From assembly GCA_029255685.2 (NCBI GenBank), contig CM055312.2, positions 29,482,203 through 29,546,202 of the forward strand: a DNA stretch of 64,000 bases. The letters run 5' to 3'. The notes under the pieces are model-generated. The model was not told the origin of the DNA. It worked only from the letters and a program-made list of their open reading frames with translations, and ran no database searches. Shown here piece after piece: positions 1 through 10,903 of the stretch. A program made the position numbers and the translations under genes. The number at the start of each line of letters is the position of its first letter. Positions within the stretch are counted from its first letter, which is position 1. The DNA is from Silene conica. Lineage: Eukaryota; Streptophyta; Magnoliopsida; Caryophyllales; Caryophyllaceae.

Positions 1-2014
1 TGGCACGTCGGAGGAGGTCAATGTGTTGGAAACTATACCTGAATTTGAGACGAAAAGCAAAAAAAATACTTATTAGTTTAGCACAACTATCTTGGAACTT
101 GGAAGTTGGAACCACTACCTTTTGAAGCAAATTTTAAGACAACGTTGAACTTAGATTTAACAATAACATATACCCCTTTGAAAAATTGAGAGAGTTGTTC
201 CCCATCATTTAGATTTACCACCAATACCAGGTAAAAAAGTAACATGAAAATATCAATGAAATACCACCAAAAAAATGGTTTGATTGTTGCTAGAAGAGAA
301 TTATAAATTAGTCACGGAGTGGGTGGTGAATCTAAGAGCTACAAGATACAAGGCCTAGTAATAATAAGTGAAACCAATTTCTTTATTATAGAGATCTCAA
401 CGCTTTCAAATAATGAAGGTGAGCTCTTACCTAGCTCTAAAATTGATCTTCCCTCAAAATACAAACTTTCATGGCACAACAACATGAGTCTATGTTTTAA
501 TTTGAAGGAACGCAAAGGTTGATCTTCTCCTTAAAATATCCACACACATGAAGTTCAGTCCAGAAATATGGAAACCACTGAGTACTACTTTTAGGAGCAA
601 CTTTTATGACAGCATTGGGATAAAACATAACATCAAGATGTGAATATAACATGAGGATGTCAGTAAAAAAAACTACCAGACAAATATGTTTGACTGATCA
701 ATTGTTGACAGAAATGAAGTACACTCACTGAGTCGGTGGCTAGTTTTAAGGGAACAAGATATGCCTACTGAGTACTGAGTACTGACTGTAAGTCCACCTC
801 ATTTCCTCTTTGTATAGGGGGAACACATTCAAATGGTGAAGGTGAGCTGTCACCAAGAGTTTATAGGGGCCAATAGGTTAGCCAATACAGCGTACATCTC
901 AAATCACATTGTGGAAGAGACAGATTGTGTTCTGGTTTCAAGGTAACAGTTTTAACTTCAAAGTAGAACTATATTTTTCCTCGTTACCATGAAGAAGAAT
1001 TACAAAGAAAACTCTCCTACAGACTTGTGTATACGACACAGGCGCATGTTCAATTGTGGTATAACGCTCTATTATGAGTAATGGAGTGTCCAGGTATCAT
1101 AACCATGTCTAAGTGTGGAGTGTCGGCTGTGTCGCACATGAGTATGCGAAATGACACAAAATCAGAGTAACATACAATATGATTATATGATAATAAATGA
1201 CTCACAAATAGCTCCAATGCTGGTTTATTCTAGTAAAAAGGTAAACTACAAAACCTTATGGCACAAATCTAAGTTTGATCTTCCCTCAAAAAATTTACCC
1301 ACATGAAGTTTGTTCGACAAATAAGGAAACCTAGAAAGTATTTGGTTTGTTGTTTTAGCTTGATGGACAATAATTGAGATAGAAAAGTCAGCGCTAGAGG
1401 CTTGCCTACTCTAATTTCATTCCAAAATACTCTAAGCAAACATTGGCATGGAACAAATCCATTCTAATGGAGCAACCTCAGCAACTTGGTTTAAGGTTAC
1501 CTGGAACTCAAGTGAGACAACATTCAATCATCCAGTCCTACAATATTTCTACTACCATGTCCTGCCATGACAAATGACAAATGATCCTTTTTAACTACGG
1601 ACTACATCTTAAGATGTGACAATACCACTTTATGAGAGCCACAGAGATCCAGCAGTGGCTTTGAAAACATTGTCTCATACATCCTTTCAAATAAAACATT
1701 CCAGCTAAGCACATTCTCCATTTGCCATACTTCAGAATTAGGTTATTAAAAAAAACTTGCATTGGAAATTATTCTGTTTTCTGTAACACCTAATACAATA
1801 CTCGACACCATATATAATGAAGAATTGGTCTAGTCAGTACTGGTCCAACATAGAATGACCGAAAATAAGCCAACTCAAGATAGCCTCATTTTGTACTGAC
1901 TCGAGTGACCCGTTTAAGAGGCATGGTAAAAAGTGATGTACAAAGCAGCTAATTAATTGTAGTATTTGTAGGGGTGCAGCAACCGTAATGTGAAGAAGAA
2001 ACAAGAACATGTAA
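1..2014. other. Intergenic DNA, nothing recognised
   Basis: About 2 kb of AT-rich sequence downstream of the small minus-strand gene. Open frames are short (the longest is 67 codons) and I recognise no protein family, RNA gene or transposon end. Part of the region near 1800-2014 is probably the 3' untranslated region of the neighbouring minus-strand gene. Further 3' exons of that gene could lie here but I cannot support any. Confidence 0.4.
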
Positions 2015-2333
2015 TCAAGACACTAAATAGGTGTATAGAGAGACAGAGAGAGGGATCAAGTACTTGATCTGATTCTGAAGGGTTTCGAGTGCAGTAGGAA
2101 AGGGTGAATAACTTGTAATCATCTGCTTCATGGCTTCATCTTCATCATCACCCGCTTTAATCTTCAAACAAGATCATAGTAAAAAATTGAATTAAAAGAC
2201 TTTTAAGCAGAATACTCTATTAAATATAAAGATGACAAAATTGAAGAAATTATACCTGTAATAGTGCAAACCCGGCGATGGTTAACACAAATATGGCCAA
2301 CCAAACTGTACTGCGACGCTTCATTTTCATCAT
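2015..2333 (-). CDS. Candidate host gene: two-exon, 74-residue single-pass membrane protein
   Basis: Exon 1 is 2256-2333 and exon 2 is 2015-2161, on the minus strand. The intron (2162-2255) has a GTATAA donor and a TTTGAAG acceptor and splits the frame in phase 0; the spliced frame ends at TGA. The product starts MMKMKRRS, a short basic N-terminus. A hydrophobic segment follows at residues 10-25 (TVWLAIFVLTIAGFALL), then an acidic patch (DDEDE) near residue 30 and a hydrophilic C-terminal half. This is the layout of a small type II or signal-anchored membrane protein. I do not recognise the family and assign no function. I chose the start because it precedes the positive patch and membrane segment and is the first ATG after an untranslated leader. 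A weak TATA-like sequence lies near 2441-2450. The only odd feature is a Mutator-like element inserted about 130 bp upstream. The frame could be the 5' part of a longer gene. Confidence 0.5.
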
Positions 2334-2460
2334 CACAGTTGAGTGCTCACTACCACAGACTTCACAAACTCTATGCGATCAAAACCTAGCGAGTTTTACG
2401 CTTTAAGGCAAATACCAAAAGCCTATTTGTTCATACGCCCATGTATATTAAAATTAATTA

Positions 2461-2637
2461 GAGTTTTTTACTTTTTACCACCTATTAAATCTTAAATTTT
2501 AGAAATTACCCCCTATTGAGTTTATTTTTGCTAATAACCACCTAATTCTTTGCGTTTTACCACCTAATTTGCAGTTGTTGTCGTGTTTTCTTTTTAATCG
2601 TTTCGCGTACATTTTATCGCCTTTCTATTATTAACAA
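2461..2637 (+). repeat. MULE left terminal inverted repeat
   Basis: It pairs with the complement of 3592-3767. Short blocks reading ACCACCTA recur several times within it, at roughly 25-50-bp intervals, a sub-structure mirrored in the right end. Confidence 0.75.
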
Positions 2638-2643
2638 CACAAA

Positions 2644-2827
2644 TTCTTATTTGCAACCGCACTATCCGTCGCAAGCTTGTGACGGATACCATTTCCTCTC
2701 ACAAAATACCCATTTTTTCTCTCTCTCCACACTATTCATGTGGTCCCCTTTCTCCACTAACTCATTTTGTATCCATTTTACCTCACAAAATATCCGTCAC
2801 AAATGGTGACCCGTCACAAGCAAGACT
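2644..2827. repeat. Small foldback (MITE-like) sequence inside the MULE
   Basis: Both ends carry versions of CTTGTGACGGATA in inverted orientation (around 2674-2688 and 2790-2827), with a pyrimidine-rich middle. Imperfect inverted ends and a length near 180 bp fit a degenerate MITE nested in the MULE. I found no clean target duplication, so the boundaries are approximate. Confidence 0.4.
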
Positions 2828-3591
2828 TAGTAACGATACATAATACGAGGTATTGGAGGTTTAGTAACGATAGGAATATGATAACCCAAAAAACTTGCTC
2901 TCTGAAAAAACTTATAGCAAGAATGACGAACATCTCCGTTTAATGTCCATCGAAACTGCAAAATCTATCTCCGGAGCTTAGATCTAGGTAAAATCATAGA
3001 AAAAAGACAAAAGCAAAAACTTAACAGTACATCAGCACAGAGAATTCCAGCAGACGGGTCCATAAGGATAGTATCCGACATACTAAAATAAGATAGTTTC
3101 CTTAAAAAAGCAGTTGTTAATTGCTCTCAACATAGTATAATATTCATCAAAATAAGTTGTTAAGTTGTAGAGGAAGCAATTAGGGCAATGGGATGACGAG
3201 ACGTTGAATTGCTCTCAATTAGGGCTTTTGATCAATTTTGGTATCAACCACACAATCATTAAAATTAGGGTTAATAATTAAAAATGAGTAATATACTAAT
3301 TTCATTCGAATTAGTTCAAAATAATTAACTATATAGAATGCATTGCTGAATAAATTAACTGAAAATCGAATGACAATGGGATGATGAGACTTTCTTCGAT
3401 TGAAATAGGTTGAATATCGTCTACCAGAGATGATGGGTGCTATGATCACAAAATTACCTTGCTTAAATTTGAAAAAAAAATGCCCAATTTCTAGAGTTCT
3501 AGAATAGGATGGATTCAATTTGGGGAATAATTGAGTGAAATAATAATAAGGGTGGGTGTGTATAATATTTGGTAAATGGTAGGTTGGTCAT

Positions 3592-3767
3592 TGTTAATAG
3601 TAGAGAGTCGATAAAATGTAACCGAGACGATAAATAAGAAAACCGGACAACAACTGCAAGTTAGGTGGCAAAACGCAAAAAATTAGGTGGTTATTAGCAA
3701 AAATAGACTCAATAGGTGGTAATTTGTAAAATTTAGGACTCAATAGGTGGTAAAAAACAAAAAACTC
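3592..3767 (-). repeat. MULE right terminal inverted repeat
   Basis: Complement of the left repeat, about 80% identical by eye, ending in AAAAAACTC directly before the 9-bp target duplication. Confidence 0.75.
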
Positions 3768-3851
3768 AATTAATTATAATCATAACTACCTAAATTTGTT
3801 CATAATATTAGGAGATTCTAAAATGTTGAGACCCGTTATAATGAAACAATT

Positions 3852-5048
3852 TGTAACACTTCAAGTTAGTGAAGCTGAGTTGTGAATCAACTCGGTCGAG
3901 TAGGTCACACTCGGCCGAGTAGATCTCACTCGGGCGAGTATATGATACTCGGTCGAGCCCTTCTATGTCAGTAGCTGAGTTGCGAGTCAACTCGGCCGAG
4001 TAAGTGATACTCAGCCGAGTAGGCCGCACTCGGCCGAGTAAGTCACACTCGGTCGACTGCTTCGCACTCGGTCAAGTGTTTATTTTCCAGATGTTAATAA
4101 AACGCGGTTATTATAAATTTAGTCCGTGGGTTAGTAAATCATTTTTAACCTAATCAAAAAAGTTAACAGAACCCTATCTAATCTCTCATTTCATCATTTT
4201 ACTTTCTCCATTTTCCTAATCCTTCAAGTTAGTAGCAAGTCTAGTCGCGTCGATCATCTCCCTAGTCCGTGTATCACCAAGTAAGTATATATCTATCGTT
4301 TTACATCATAGTTATGGTTATTTCAGTATGTAATTGAGAATTATGTAATCCCTAGGCGGAGGATTAGTAGAGGAGCGTTGGTAGGAAGTTGCGATTGTCT
4401 TGCTAGTTGTTCCATTTGAGGTAGGTTTGCCTACTCAGTACTGTATGATTATATTGTGACGATACTGTGTTGTGATTGTATTACCATGTATAGTATGATG
4501 TATGAAATGCCAATGGTAACGTGTGGGACCGTTGCGGGGAACAGATCCCACTCCTATGACCGCTCCCCGTGGGACCCGCCACGGGGAGGATGTGCACATT
4601 TATGGTCTAGGTACCCCTTGTTGCGGTAAATGGGGAGTGATGTGGGACTAAAGGTTACCACGACAGATTAGTTGGTGAAAATGGTATTGTAGTGAATATT
4701 GTGAATTATGTATATTGATGCGTATCCGTCTTATTGTATAGTTGCTGACACATGTTGTTTACTGTGATGATCCATGTAATGGTGAGCAAAGTCTTAGGTA
4801 CACAGATGAGTCTTGCTTGGTGGCGTGTGAGGAGGGATCACCAGTTTGTCGGGTCTTACGTCACAGCTTCCGCTTAGACTATAGTTACTTTTGGTTACTT
4901 TTTTGGCAGACATTTGTTTGTACTTTCAGTATTTATAATAAAGTGTTGGATTTGTTTATCTCATATTGTACCTCGGGAAACTGAGATGGTGATGTATCCA
5001 TGATTTGATGGTCCTGTTTTAAAGGCCTTGGACTATGAGGGTGTTACA
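3852..5048 (+). repeat. 5' LTR of element A
   Basis: 1197 bp, TG...CA ends with complementary TGTAACAC/GTGTTACA termini. The homologous LTR of element B is 35639-36825. It holds the first ACTCGGCCGAGT array near its start. Confidence 0.8.
3890..4078. repeat. 19-bp-period array of ACTCGGCCGAGT palindromes (LTR of A)
   Basis: Nine palindromic 12-mers, variants of ACTCGGCCGAGT, are each followed by a variable 7-bp spacer. This gives an exact 19-bp period in two runs separated by a short break near 3956-3990. The same layout occurs in the LTR of element B (35679-35867). Confidence 0.85.
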
Positions 5049-5050
5049 AA

Positions 5051-5062
5051 TGGTATCAGAGC
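5051..5062 (+). other. Primer binding site of element A
   Basis: TGGTATCAGAGC two bases after the LTR end, complementary to the 3' end of plant initiator methionine tRNA. Confidence 0.85.
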
Positions 5063-5259
5063 GACGATCTTGGCATCTGAACCAATGAACCCAATGAACT
5101 TAGGATGTGTCTTAAATAAAATGAACCCAAGTGTTAGGTCGTAAGGCTACCGCAAAGGTTTGGGAGACGTCCCGGAACCACGAAACTTGCTTACCCCCTA
5201 ACACTTGGCCACTAAGGGCAGAATAGGATGTATGCATGTGTGGTGTATAGATGTTAGTG

Positions 5260-5463
5260 TGTAACAACCCGACCCACCACGGTCGTAAGACACCCCCAAT
5301 AAGATGGGAGGTAAGCCTTTGGGCCCATTATTTGTCCTCACTTAAGCCCAAAAACACAAGGCCTTGTTACTAAGTGGTGGGTTGAAGTTATTATAAACAT
5401 ATCATGATCCTCACATTCTACCGATGTGGGACAACTTTTCTCTCATACTCTTGGGGTGTTACA
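5260..5463. mobile_element. TRIM-like solo LTR in the leader of element A
   Basis: 204 bp starting TGTAACAACCCG and ending GGGGTGTTACA, flanked by the 5-bp duplication TAGTG (5255-5259, 5464-5468). The corresponding leader of element B (about 37030) has no such insert, an empty-site control. It contains CCGATGTGGGACAA, a motif style common in plant TRIM and short-LTR elements. It has no coding capacity. It is a solo LTR fossil, younger than the A/B split. Confidence 0.75.
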
Positions 5464-5518
5464 TAGTGCCTCAAGTGTTATGATGAAATAAGTTCACGGA
5501 TAGTTACTGTGTTATGTG

Positions 5519-5759
5519 ACTCGGTCGAGTGGGGAATACTCGACCGAGCTGCAGACACTCGACCGAGTGAGAGGCACTAGGCCGAGCGTGAGGTACTCGA
5601 CCGAGTACGAGATACTCGGCCGAGCATCTGATGATAGAGCGGGCAAAATTAGTTTGGACGAGTTAGAAGAACTCGACCGAATATGGGAAACTCGGCCGAG
5701 TGTCAGGCACTCGGCCGAGTTTCTAGGACTCGGCCGGGTGCGGTGCACTCGATCGAGTG
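5519..5759. repeat. Second ACTCGGCCGAGT array (leader of A)
   Basis: About ten palindromic 12-mers with 7-bp spacers, again at a 19-bp period, in two runs around a less regular stretch at 5620-5680. It lies between the primer site and the gag start. Element B has the equivalent at 37107-37348. Confidence 0.85.
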
Positions 5760-5855
5760 GTTGATGTCAGTAACTGTTTTCTTCGTTTGTGACTTTCTGC
5801 TTTATGGTCGTAGGCTGCATGCTTACGTTTACTTCCTTATTCTTATTAGTACTCG

Positions 5856-7400
5856 ATGGCCCCAAAAGAGCAACTCTTCCGAACCCACCACCCAATGCGA
5901 CTCCGGTTATGATCTGGGCCGCTTCTATGTCAATTGAAGAGATGGCTCAGATGATTGAAAGCCATAAGACCCTGACTATCGCAGTCAGAAACTTTGAGAG
6001 AGCTCGGGCACCGCAGGTGAATGCCCATGACATCAGTAATGCTATGGCCCTTCACAGGCCTACTATGTTCGATGACACGGGAACACCGGGCCTGCTGGAG
6101 GACTGGCTGCGAGAGATGGAGAGCGTGTTTGAGGTAGTCAGTTGTCCGGACAACCTCAAGGTGTATCAGGCTTCATTCTACCTTCGTAGTCTAGCAGGGG
6201 TTGGTGGGGTCGCGAAAAGGGGAAAGCTCGTAACTACTTTGAGGAGATGGGGCAGGACTATGTGCCATGAGAAGCCTTCAAGGCTGTTATACGACGTGAG
6301 TTTGTACCTGAGCATGTTCGTAGTAGGTTGAGGGCTGAGTTCGACAACCTCCGTATGACTGAGGAGATGACGGTCTCCGAATACTACATCAAGTTTAACG
6401 ACTTGGCTCGTCAGCTAGAGGAGATAGGAATGACTCCTCAGGCTCTTGCGCTTCAATTTGAGAAGGGTCTGACGGTTCGGATCATGGAGAGACTGCCTGA
6501 GGGAACAGCTTCTGACCTCAAAGAGGTCTATGAGAGAGCAGGACATGCTGAGAGGTTGGCTGATCTGGCCAAGGATGCTAGGGAGAGGGGTGGTAAGAAG
6601 AGGAAGTCAGAAGGAGAGAATATTGGGACTGGGCAGAAGAAGGGGAATTTTGGTCAGGGTCGTTCTTACTCTACAGGTGGGACCGGTGTATATGCTGGGG
6701 GAAAGGGGGCCGCAACTACATCGACACCACTGTGACCAAATGCTTCAATTGCGGCGGATTAGGGCATAAGTGGTTTAAGTGAAAGAAGTTTGGGGGAGGC
6801 AGCTACCAGGGACCTTTTCAGGCTTCGTCTTAGGGCTATGGGAACAGTTGTCCAGCGAGTTCATGGGGTCATCAGAGTAAGCAGAGTTACGATGGATACA
6901 ACCGTAAGAGGAACTATCAGAAACCTTACAAGGGGGCTAGCCATGCATCAGCGGCGAAGCCTACCTCGTCTGCGACGACAGTACAAGGTGAGGGTTAGAA
7001 GAACAGCGGTAAGTTGTTCGCGATTGGGGAAGCAGGCTGCAGCTGACGACGCGCATGTTGTGACCGATACTTTTCTTATTCATGGTTGTCCTAGTTTCGT
7101 TTTGTTTGATTCTGGGGAAACCCATTCCTTTGTGTCTGTAAGCCTTCCTAGGAGTTTAGGACTTGAGGTGTTTGAGTGAGCTCATGATGAGGTATTTATA
7201 CCTTTAGGAGAGTTTGTGATATTTCGGAAAGTGTATAGAGGAGTATCATTTGTAATAGGTCAGGTAGACTTTCCTATTGATCTTTTTGAGTTTCCTTTAG
7301 ACGGTTTTGAGGTAATAGTAGGGATGGACTGTCATAAAAAGAAGGTGACGGTGAGGGGCGCCAAGGGGGTGAGAGTGTCGTATAAGGGTTTTGTCGTCAG
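5856..7400 (+). pseudogene. gag-protease region of element A (broken fossil)
   Basis: Starts at an ATG giving MAPKRA, as in element B. A gypsy gag core, a CCHC zinc knuckle of the form C-F-N-C-G-G near 6750 and an aspartic protease with the LFDSG signature near 7107 can be recognised in order. The region carries several breaks and is not functional. Reverse transcriptase and downstream parts are absent because Copia1 follows. The closest match in this window is the gag of element B, then that of E. Confidence 0.75.
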
Positions 7401-8695
7401 TGTTGGAGGAAGTGTCCTCGACAATAGTGCGTTGACATTATTAAAACTCATTTGAATGAAACACAACTGGGAATGTTACTCTTTTTAAAGTGGACTGATC
7501 AACATTTACCGATAATGATTGGCTGTCTAGAGTTTGACATTATCATCATATAATGGTGATGATCAGTTGATCCTTCAGGTCATATCTTTAGGGAATTCCA
7601 TCTCAATGGAATATTTAATTAGATCGTATTGGATACGAATAAATTAATAATTAGAAATCTGGAAATGATTTTACGTGACGAATATTATTGTAATGGGATT
7701 ATAATAATAATGGTCAATGCAATAAAATTGTTTTATTGCACGGTTTTATTTAGTTGTTTGGGAAACGATTAAATTGAGAATGAACACGGTCGATCACAAA
7801 ATTACAAAGAGTTGTAATTATAATTATGATATTACATTTTTATAAGATAGTAATTTTGAATTACTAAAGGGATTATTTAAATGTAATGAATTTGTAGATT
7901 ATGAATTTTAAAGAGTTAAAATTGCATAATTAACAAATTGGATCATGTGTTATGAGACATGTGTGACATGTTACAAATTAACACAATTGACAAAGATAAA
8001 ATGAAATCCATTTTATCATATGTAAACCGTGTAAATGTGTGTTTGTAAGTAGGTTGTGTGTTGTTTGGAACCTATTATGACAAAGCTTACAAAACCTAGT
8101 CTTTGTGTAAGACATAGGTGTAAGGCATCTTGTGTATTTTTGTCATATGTGTAAGAAGCCATGCATTGGCCTTGTGTAGGCATGAGGGCCGTCCAAACCA
8201 TGAGCAAAAGAGCTCATGTTGCTCCTTATATACTACACTATACACTACATGCAAAGTTAGTCTTGATATTGGTGGTTTTGTTCATTCATTCACCCAATAC
8301 TGCAACATATCATTCTCCTCATTTCTCTTAGAAATAGTCTTCTAAATGAAATATCTCATTTCTTATACTAATAATATTAAGAGTAATATTATTATTATTT
8401 CTAGTATACTATTATCAATTTTCTAGTAACAAAATTGATTTTAGTTTGAGATCGGGTCTTTGATAAGAGCTTTTGGAGACGATTTCAATATAAATCGTTA
8501 TAAGGGTATTTCAGTTCATTGAAGACTCAATAATAGGTGATTATTGAGTATAAACCTTCTAAAACCAATGTAAGGACATTCATACTTCTTATGTAATCAT
8601 CATGCATGCATAAGACTAATTAAGTTTTAATGACTAAACTTAAAGAAACAAAACTCATATGAGATATGAGTATATAATCTGAAATTCGATTTCTA
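7401..8695 (+). repeat. 5' LTR of Copia1
   Basis: About 1.3 kb between the TGTTGGAG start and the primer site. The start matches the LTR that follows the polypurine tract of Copia2. Right boundary approximate. Confidence 0.6.
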
Positions 8696-8698
8696 AAG

Positions 8699-8710
8699 TG
8701 GTATCAGAGC
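8699..8710 (+). other. Primer binding site of Copia1
   Basis: TGGTATCAGAGC, initiator Met-tRNA type, directly after the LTR. Confidence 0.7.
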
Positions 8711-9958
8711 ATTACGGTTGTTGCATTCATGATCGGATTCATGTTTTGTGTTAATTAGATTAACACATATATTTCAAAATTTTGTGTTTATTATGATAAA
8801 TCACAAAATAATTTTGCATGTTAAATTTTCTGGTTCTAAAATAGTTTTAGGACATAAAAATAATTTTATGTATTTTTATTGTTCATTTTATATTTATTTG
8901 TATATTATTGAAGTTTAAATCGGTTTTAAACAACAAATAATGGGAAAATTAGTTTAACATAGTTTCTGGCCGAGATTTTTTGATATGTTCTCACATGCAT
9001 ATTTTATATGTTGTATAAAAATTTTCGTAACAAATATGTACAATACCTATAATTTTTATGAGATAAATAGTCATAATATGAGTTAAAATGGGTATAGGAG
9101 GTTATATTTCGAATCTGACCTTGAAAATTTTATGAGATGTCACATGCAATATGTACAGTACCTATAAATTTTTTGAGCTTTTTTGTAATTATTTTGCATG
9201 ATTAATGATTTTTAGAGTAAAGATCATATAAATAGTGACTAATTTCGACTTTAATAGTTAGAGTTGGAATTTTGCCATAAAACTTTTACACAAAGTCGCA
9301 TGCAATATTTACAGAATGTATAAAAAGTTTGAGAATTTTCCTCAAATGATGCATGATTTATGATTTTAATGGTTAAAATCGACTAAATAATGACTTATTG
9401 TGTTAAAAATAGTTAATCTTAAAATTATGGCATAAAATTTTACCCATAAATGTCTTATATGATAGAAACATCAGATCCAAAAGTTGGATATCAAAAAGTT
9501 TCTGTTTTTATGATTATTAATTTTATGAGATAATCCGAAATCTCAATGTAAGGTTTCGACATCTTGTGTTTACTTTGCATTCATAAGAAAAATTTAGTTT
9601 ATGACTAAACTAAAATTCACTCATATATGATGTGAGTTTTAGACTGATATTTTCATTTCTAGAAATTTCATTATTTCGAAAAATAAAAAATTACAAAAAA
9701 ATGAAAAAAAATTTCTAAAATCAAAAAATATCACGTTTATTTTTGCATATAGTAGAGTCGGATTAAAATATTTTCGTGACGACATTTCCCTATTTATTGT
9801 CTCTAAATTTTAGTCGTGCATGTTCATTTCATCTATTAGCAAATAATTTTAGCATTGTCTCGAATTTGTCTCGGAAATCTATTGAACAGTTAGACTTGAC
9901 TGAAAAATTTGGCAAGCTAAAATATACATTTTGAGGTTTACAGCTATATAAACTGGTG
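8711..9958 (+). other. Non-coding stretch after the Copia1 primer site
   Basis: Very AT-rich, no frame worth reporting. The phrase CATGCAATATKTACAG recurs near 9147 and 9300, and similar CATG-rich motifs occur between, suggesting degenerate internal repeats. I recognise no gene. Confidence 0.4.
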
Positions 9959-10005
9959 ACATTTGTAACACCCCGTAATTTCCAAGTCATTATATATTAA
10001 TAAAA

Positions 10006-10903
10006 GAGTTTTTTGTCAGATAACACCTAACATTTACACTGTCTGTAAAAATAGTACCTAAAGTTTATTTTTTTGCCCAAAAACACCTAACATTTTATGT
10101 TTTTTGTCGAATAACACCAAAATCAATTTTCCGTCAAAAAATGTCAACATTCCGTCTTGAATAACGGTTGACTTCGTTTGACCTTATTTCTTCCTTCTTC
10201 GTTTGCCATTGATGCATCTCAACACTTACTTCTCTATCCCTCACAAAACTCCCTCCATCAATCTCCAACAAATTAATAAATTATTTGCATTTTTAGTTAT
10301 AAATAATGAATCTCTAACAAATTAATAAAGTAATTGACATCTGAATAATCAAAGGTATGTAATTGTATACTTCTTTTCATTTTGGATTATAAAAAATCAA
10401 ATTAATAAAGTACTTGCATTGATTCTTTCAAAGCGTAATACTTTAAGAATTTGTGATTAATTAAATTTGAATAACCCTAATTTTTTAATTAATTTGCCTC
10501 TATCTATTGTTTTACTGTGATTTAATTAATTTGAATAACCCTACTATTTATTGTCACAGAATCTGTATTGTTGCATTATGATTGCTAATTTCTTATAGGA
10601 TGAGTATTTTCGACAACAAGAAAAATTATGCTCACAACTTTGGGGATAATTTAAGAATCTATCATGATAGGTATTTTGTGACAAAAAACGTATAAACAAA
10701 ACTGGATATGCAAATAATTTATTAATTTGTTGGAGATTGATGAAGGGAGTTTTGTGAGAGATAGAGAGGTGACTGTTGAGATGCATCAATGGAAAAGGAA
10801 GAAAGAAGAAATAAGGTCAAACGATGTCAACCGTTATTCAAGACGGAATGTTGACATTTTTTGACGGAAAATTGATTTTGATGTTATTCGACAAAAAACA
10901 TAA
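10006..10903. mobile_element. Mutator-like foldback element in the C 5' LTR
   Basis: Starts GAGTTTTTTGTCAGATAAC, resembling the end of the MULE at 2461. A long left arm (about 10100-10285) is inverted at about 10710-10903, over 90% identical by eye for about 185 bp. The left arm has some 95 extra outer bases absent on the right, so the right tip of this DNA transposon is missing and no target duplication can be read. No transposase. The C 3' LTR (25733 on) lacks the insert at the matching place. Confidence 0.7.

Larger units (their letters stand above)
2461..3767. mobile_element. Non-autonomous Mutator-like element (MULE)
   Basis: A 1307-bp element bounded by a perfect 9-bp target duplication AATTAATTA (2452-2460 and 3768-3776), the length typical of Mutator-like elements. 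Long terminal inverted repeats of roughly 176 bp (2461-2637 and 3592-3767) pair at about 80% by eye; the outer ends read GAGTTTTTTACTTTTTACC and its complement. No transposase frame is present, so it must have been moved by a partner. The middle (about 2841-3590) is AT-rich and has no family I recognise; it could be captured host sequence. The insertion lies about 130 bp upstream of the start of the small minus-strand gene and may now form part of its promoter region. Confidence 0.8.
3852..7400 (+). mobile_element. Ty3/gypsy element A (chromovirus-like), incomplete fossil
   Basis: The 5' LTR (3852-5048) starts TGTAACAC and ends GTGTTACA. A Met-tRNA-type primer site follows at 5051-5062, then a leader and a gag-to-protease region. 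Element B at 35639 is the same family. A is broken, with several breaks in the coding part, and stops where Copia1 enters at 7401. Its 3' half and 3' LTR are not in the window. A TRIM-like solo LTR sits in its leader. Age cannot be taken from its own LTR pair; its divergence from B by eye and its position under Copia1 and C make it one of the older insertions here. Confidence 0.8.
7401..9963 (+). mobile_element. Ty1/copia element Copia1, 5' part (fossil)
   Basis: An LTR beginning TGTTGGAG at 7401 interrupts element A. Its first 20 or so bases match the LTR start of Copia2 (complement near 59617). A primer site TGGTATCAGAGC lies at 8699-8710, so the LTR is about 7401-8695. Its 3' boundary is uncertain because it lacks an obvious CA end. 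The 1.25 kb after it is AT-rich and holds no recognisable gag. Element C interrupts it at 9964. No 3' LTR is in the window. Confidence 0.65.
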
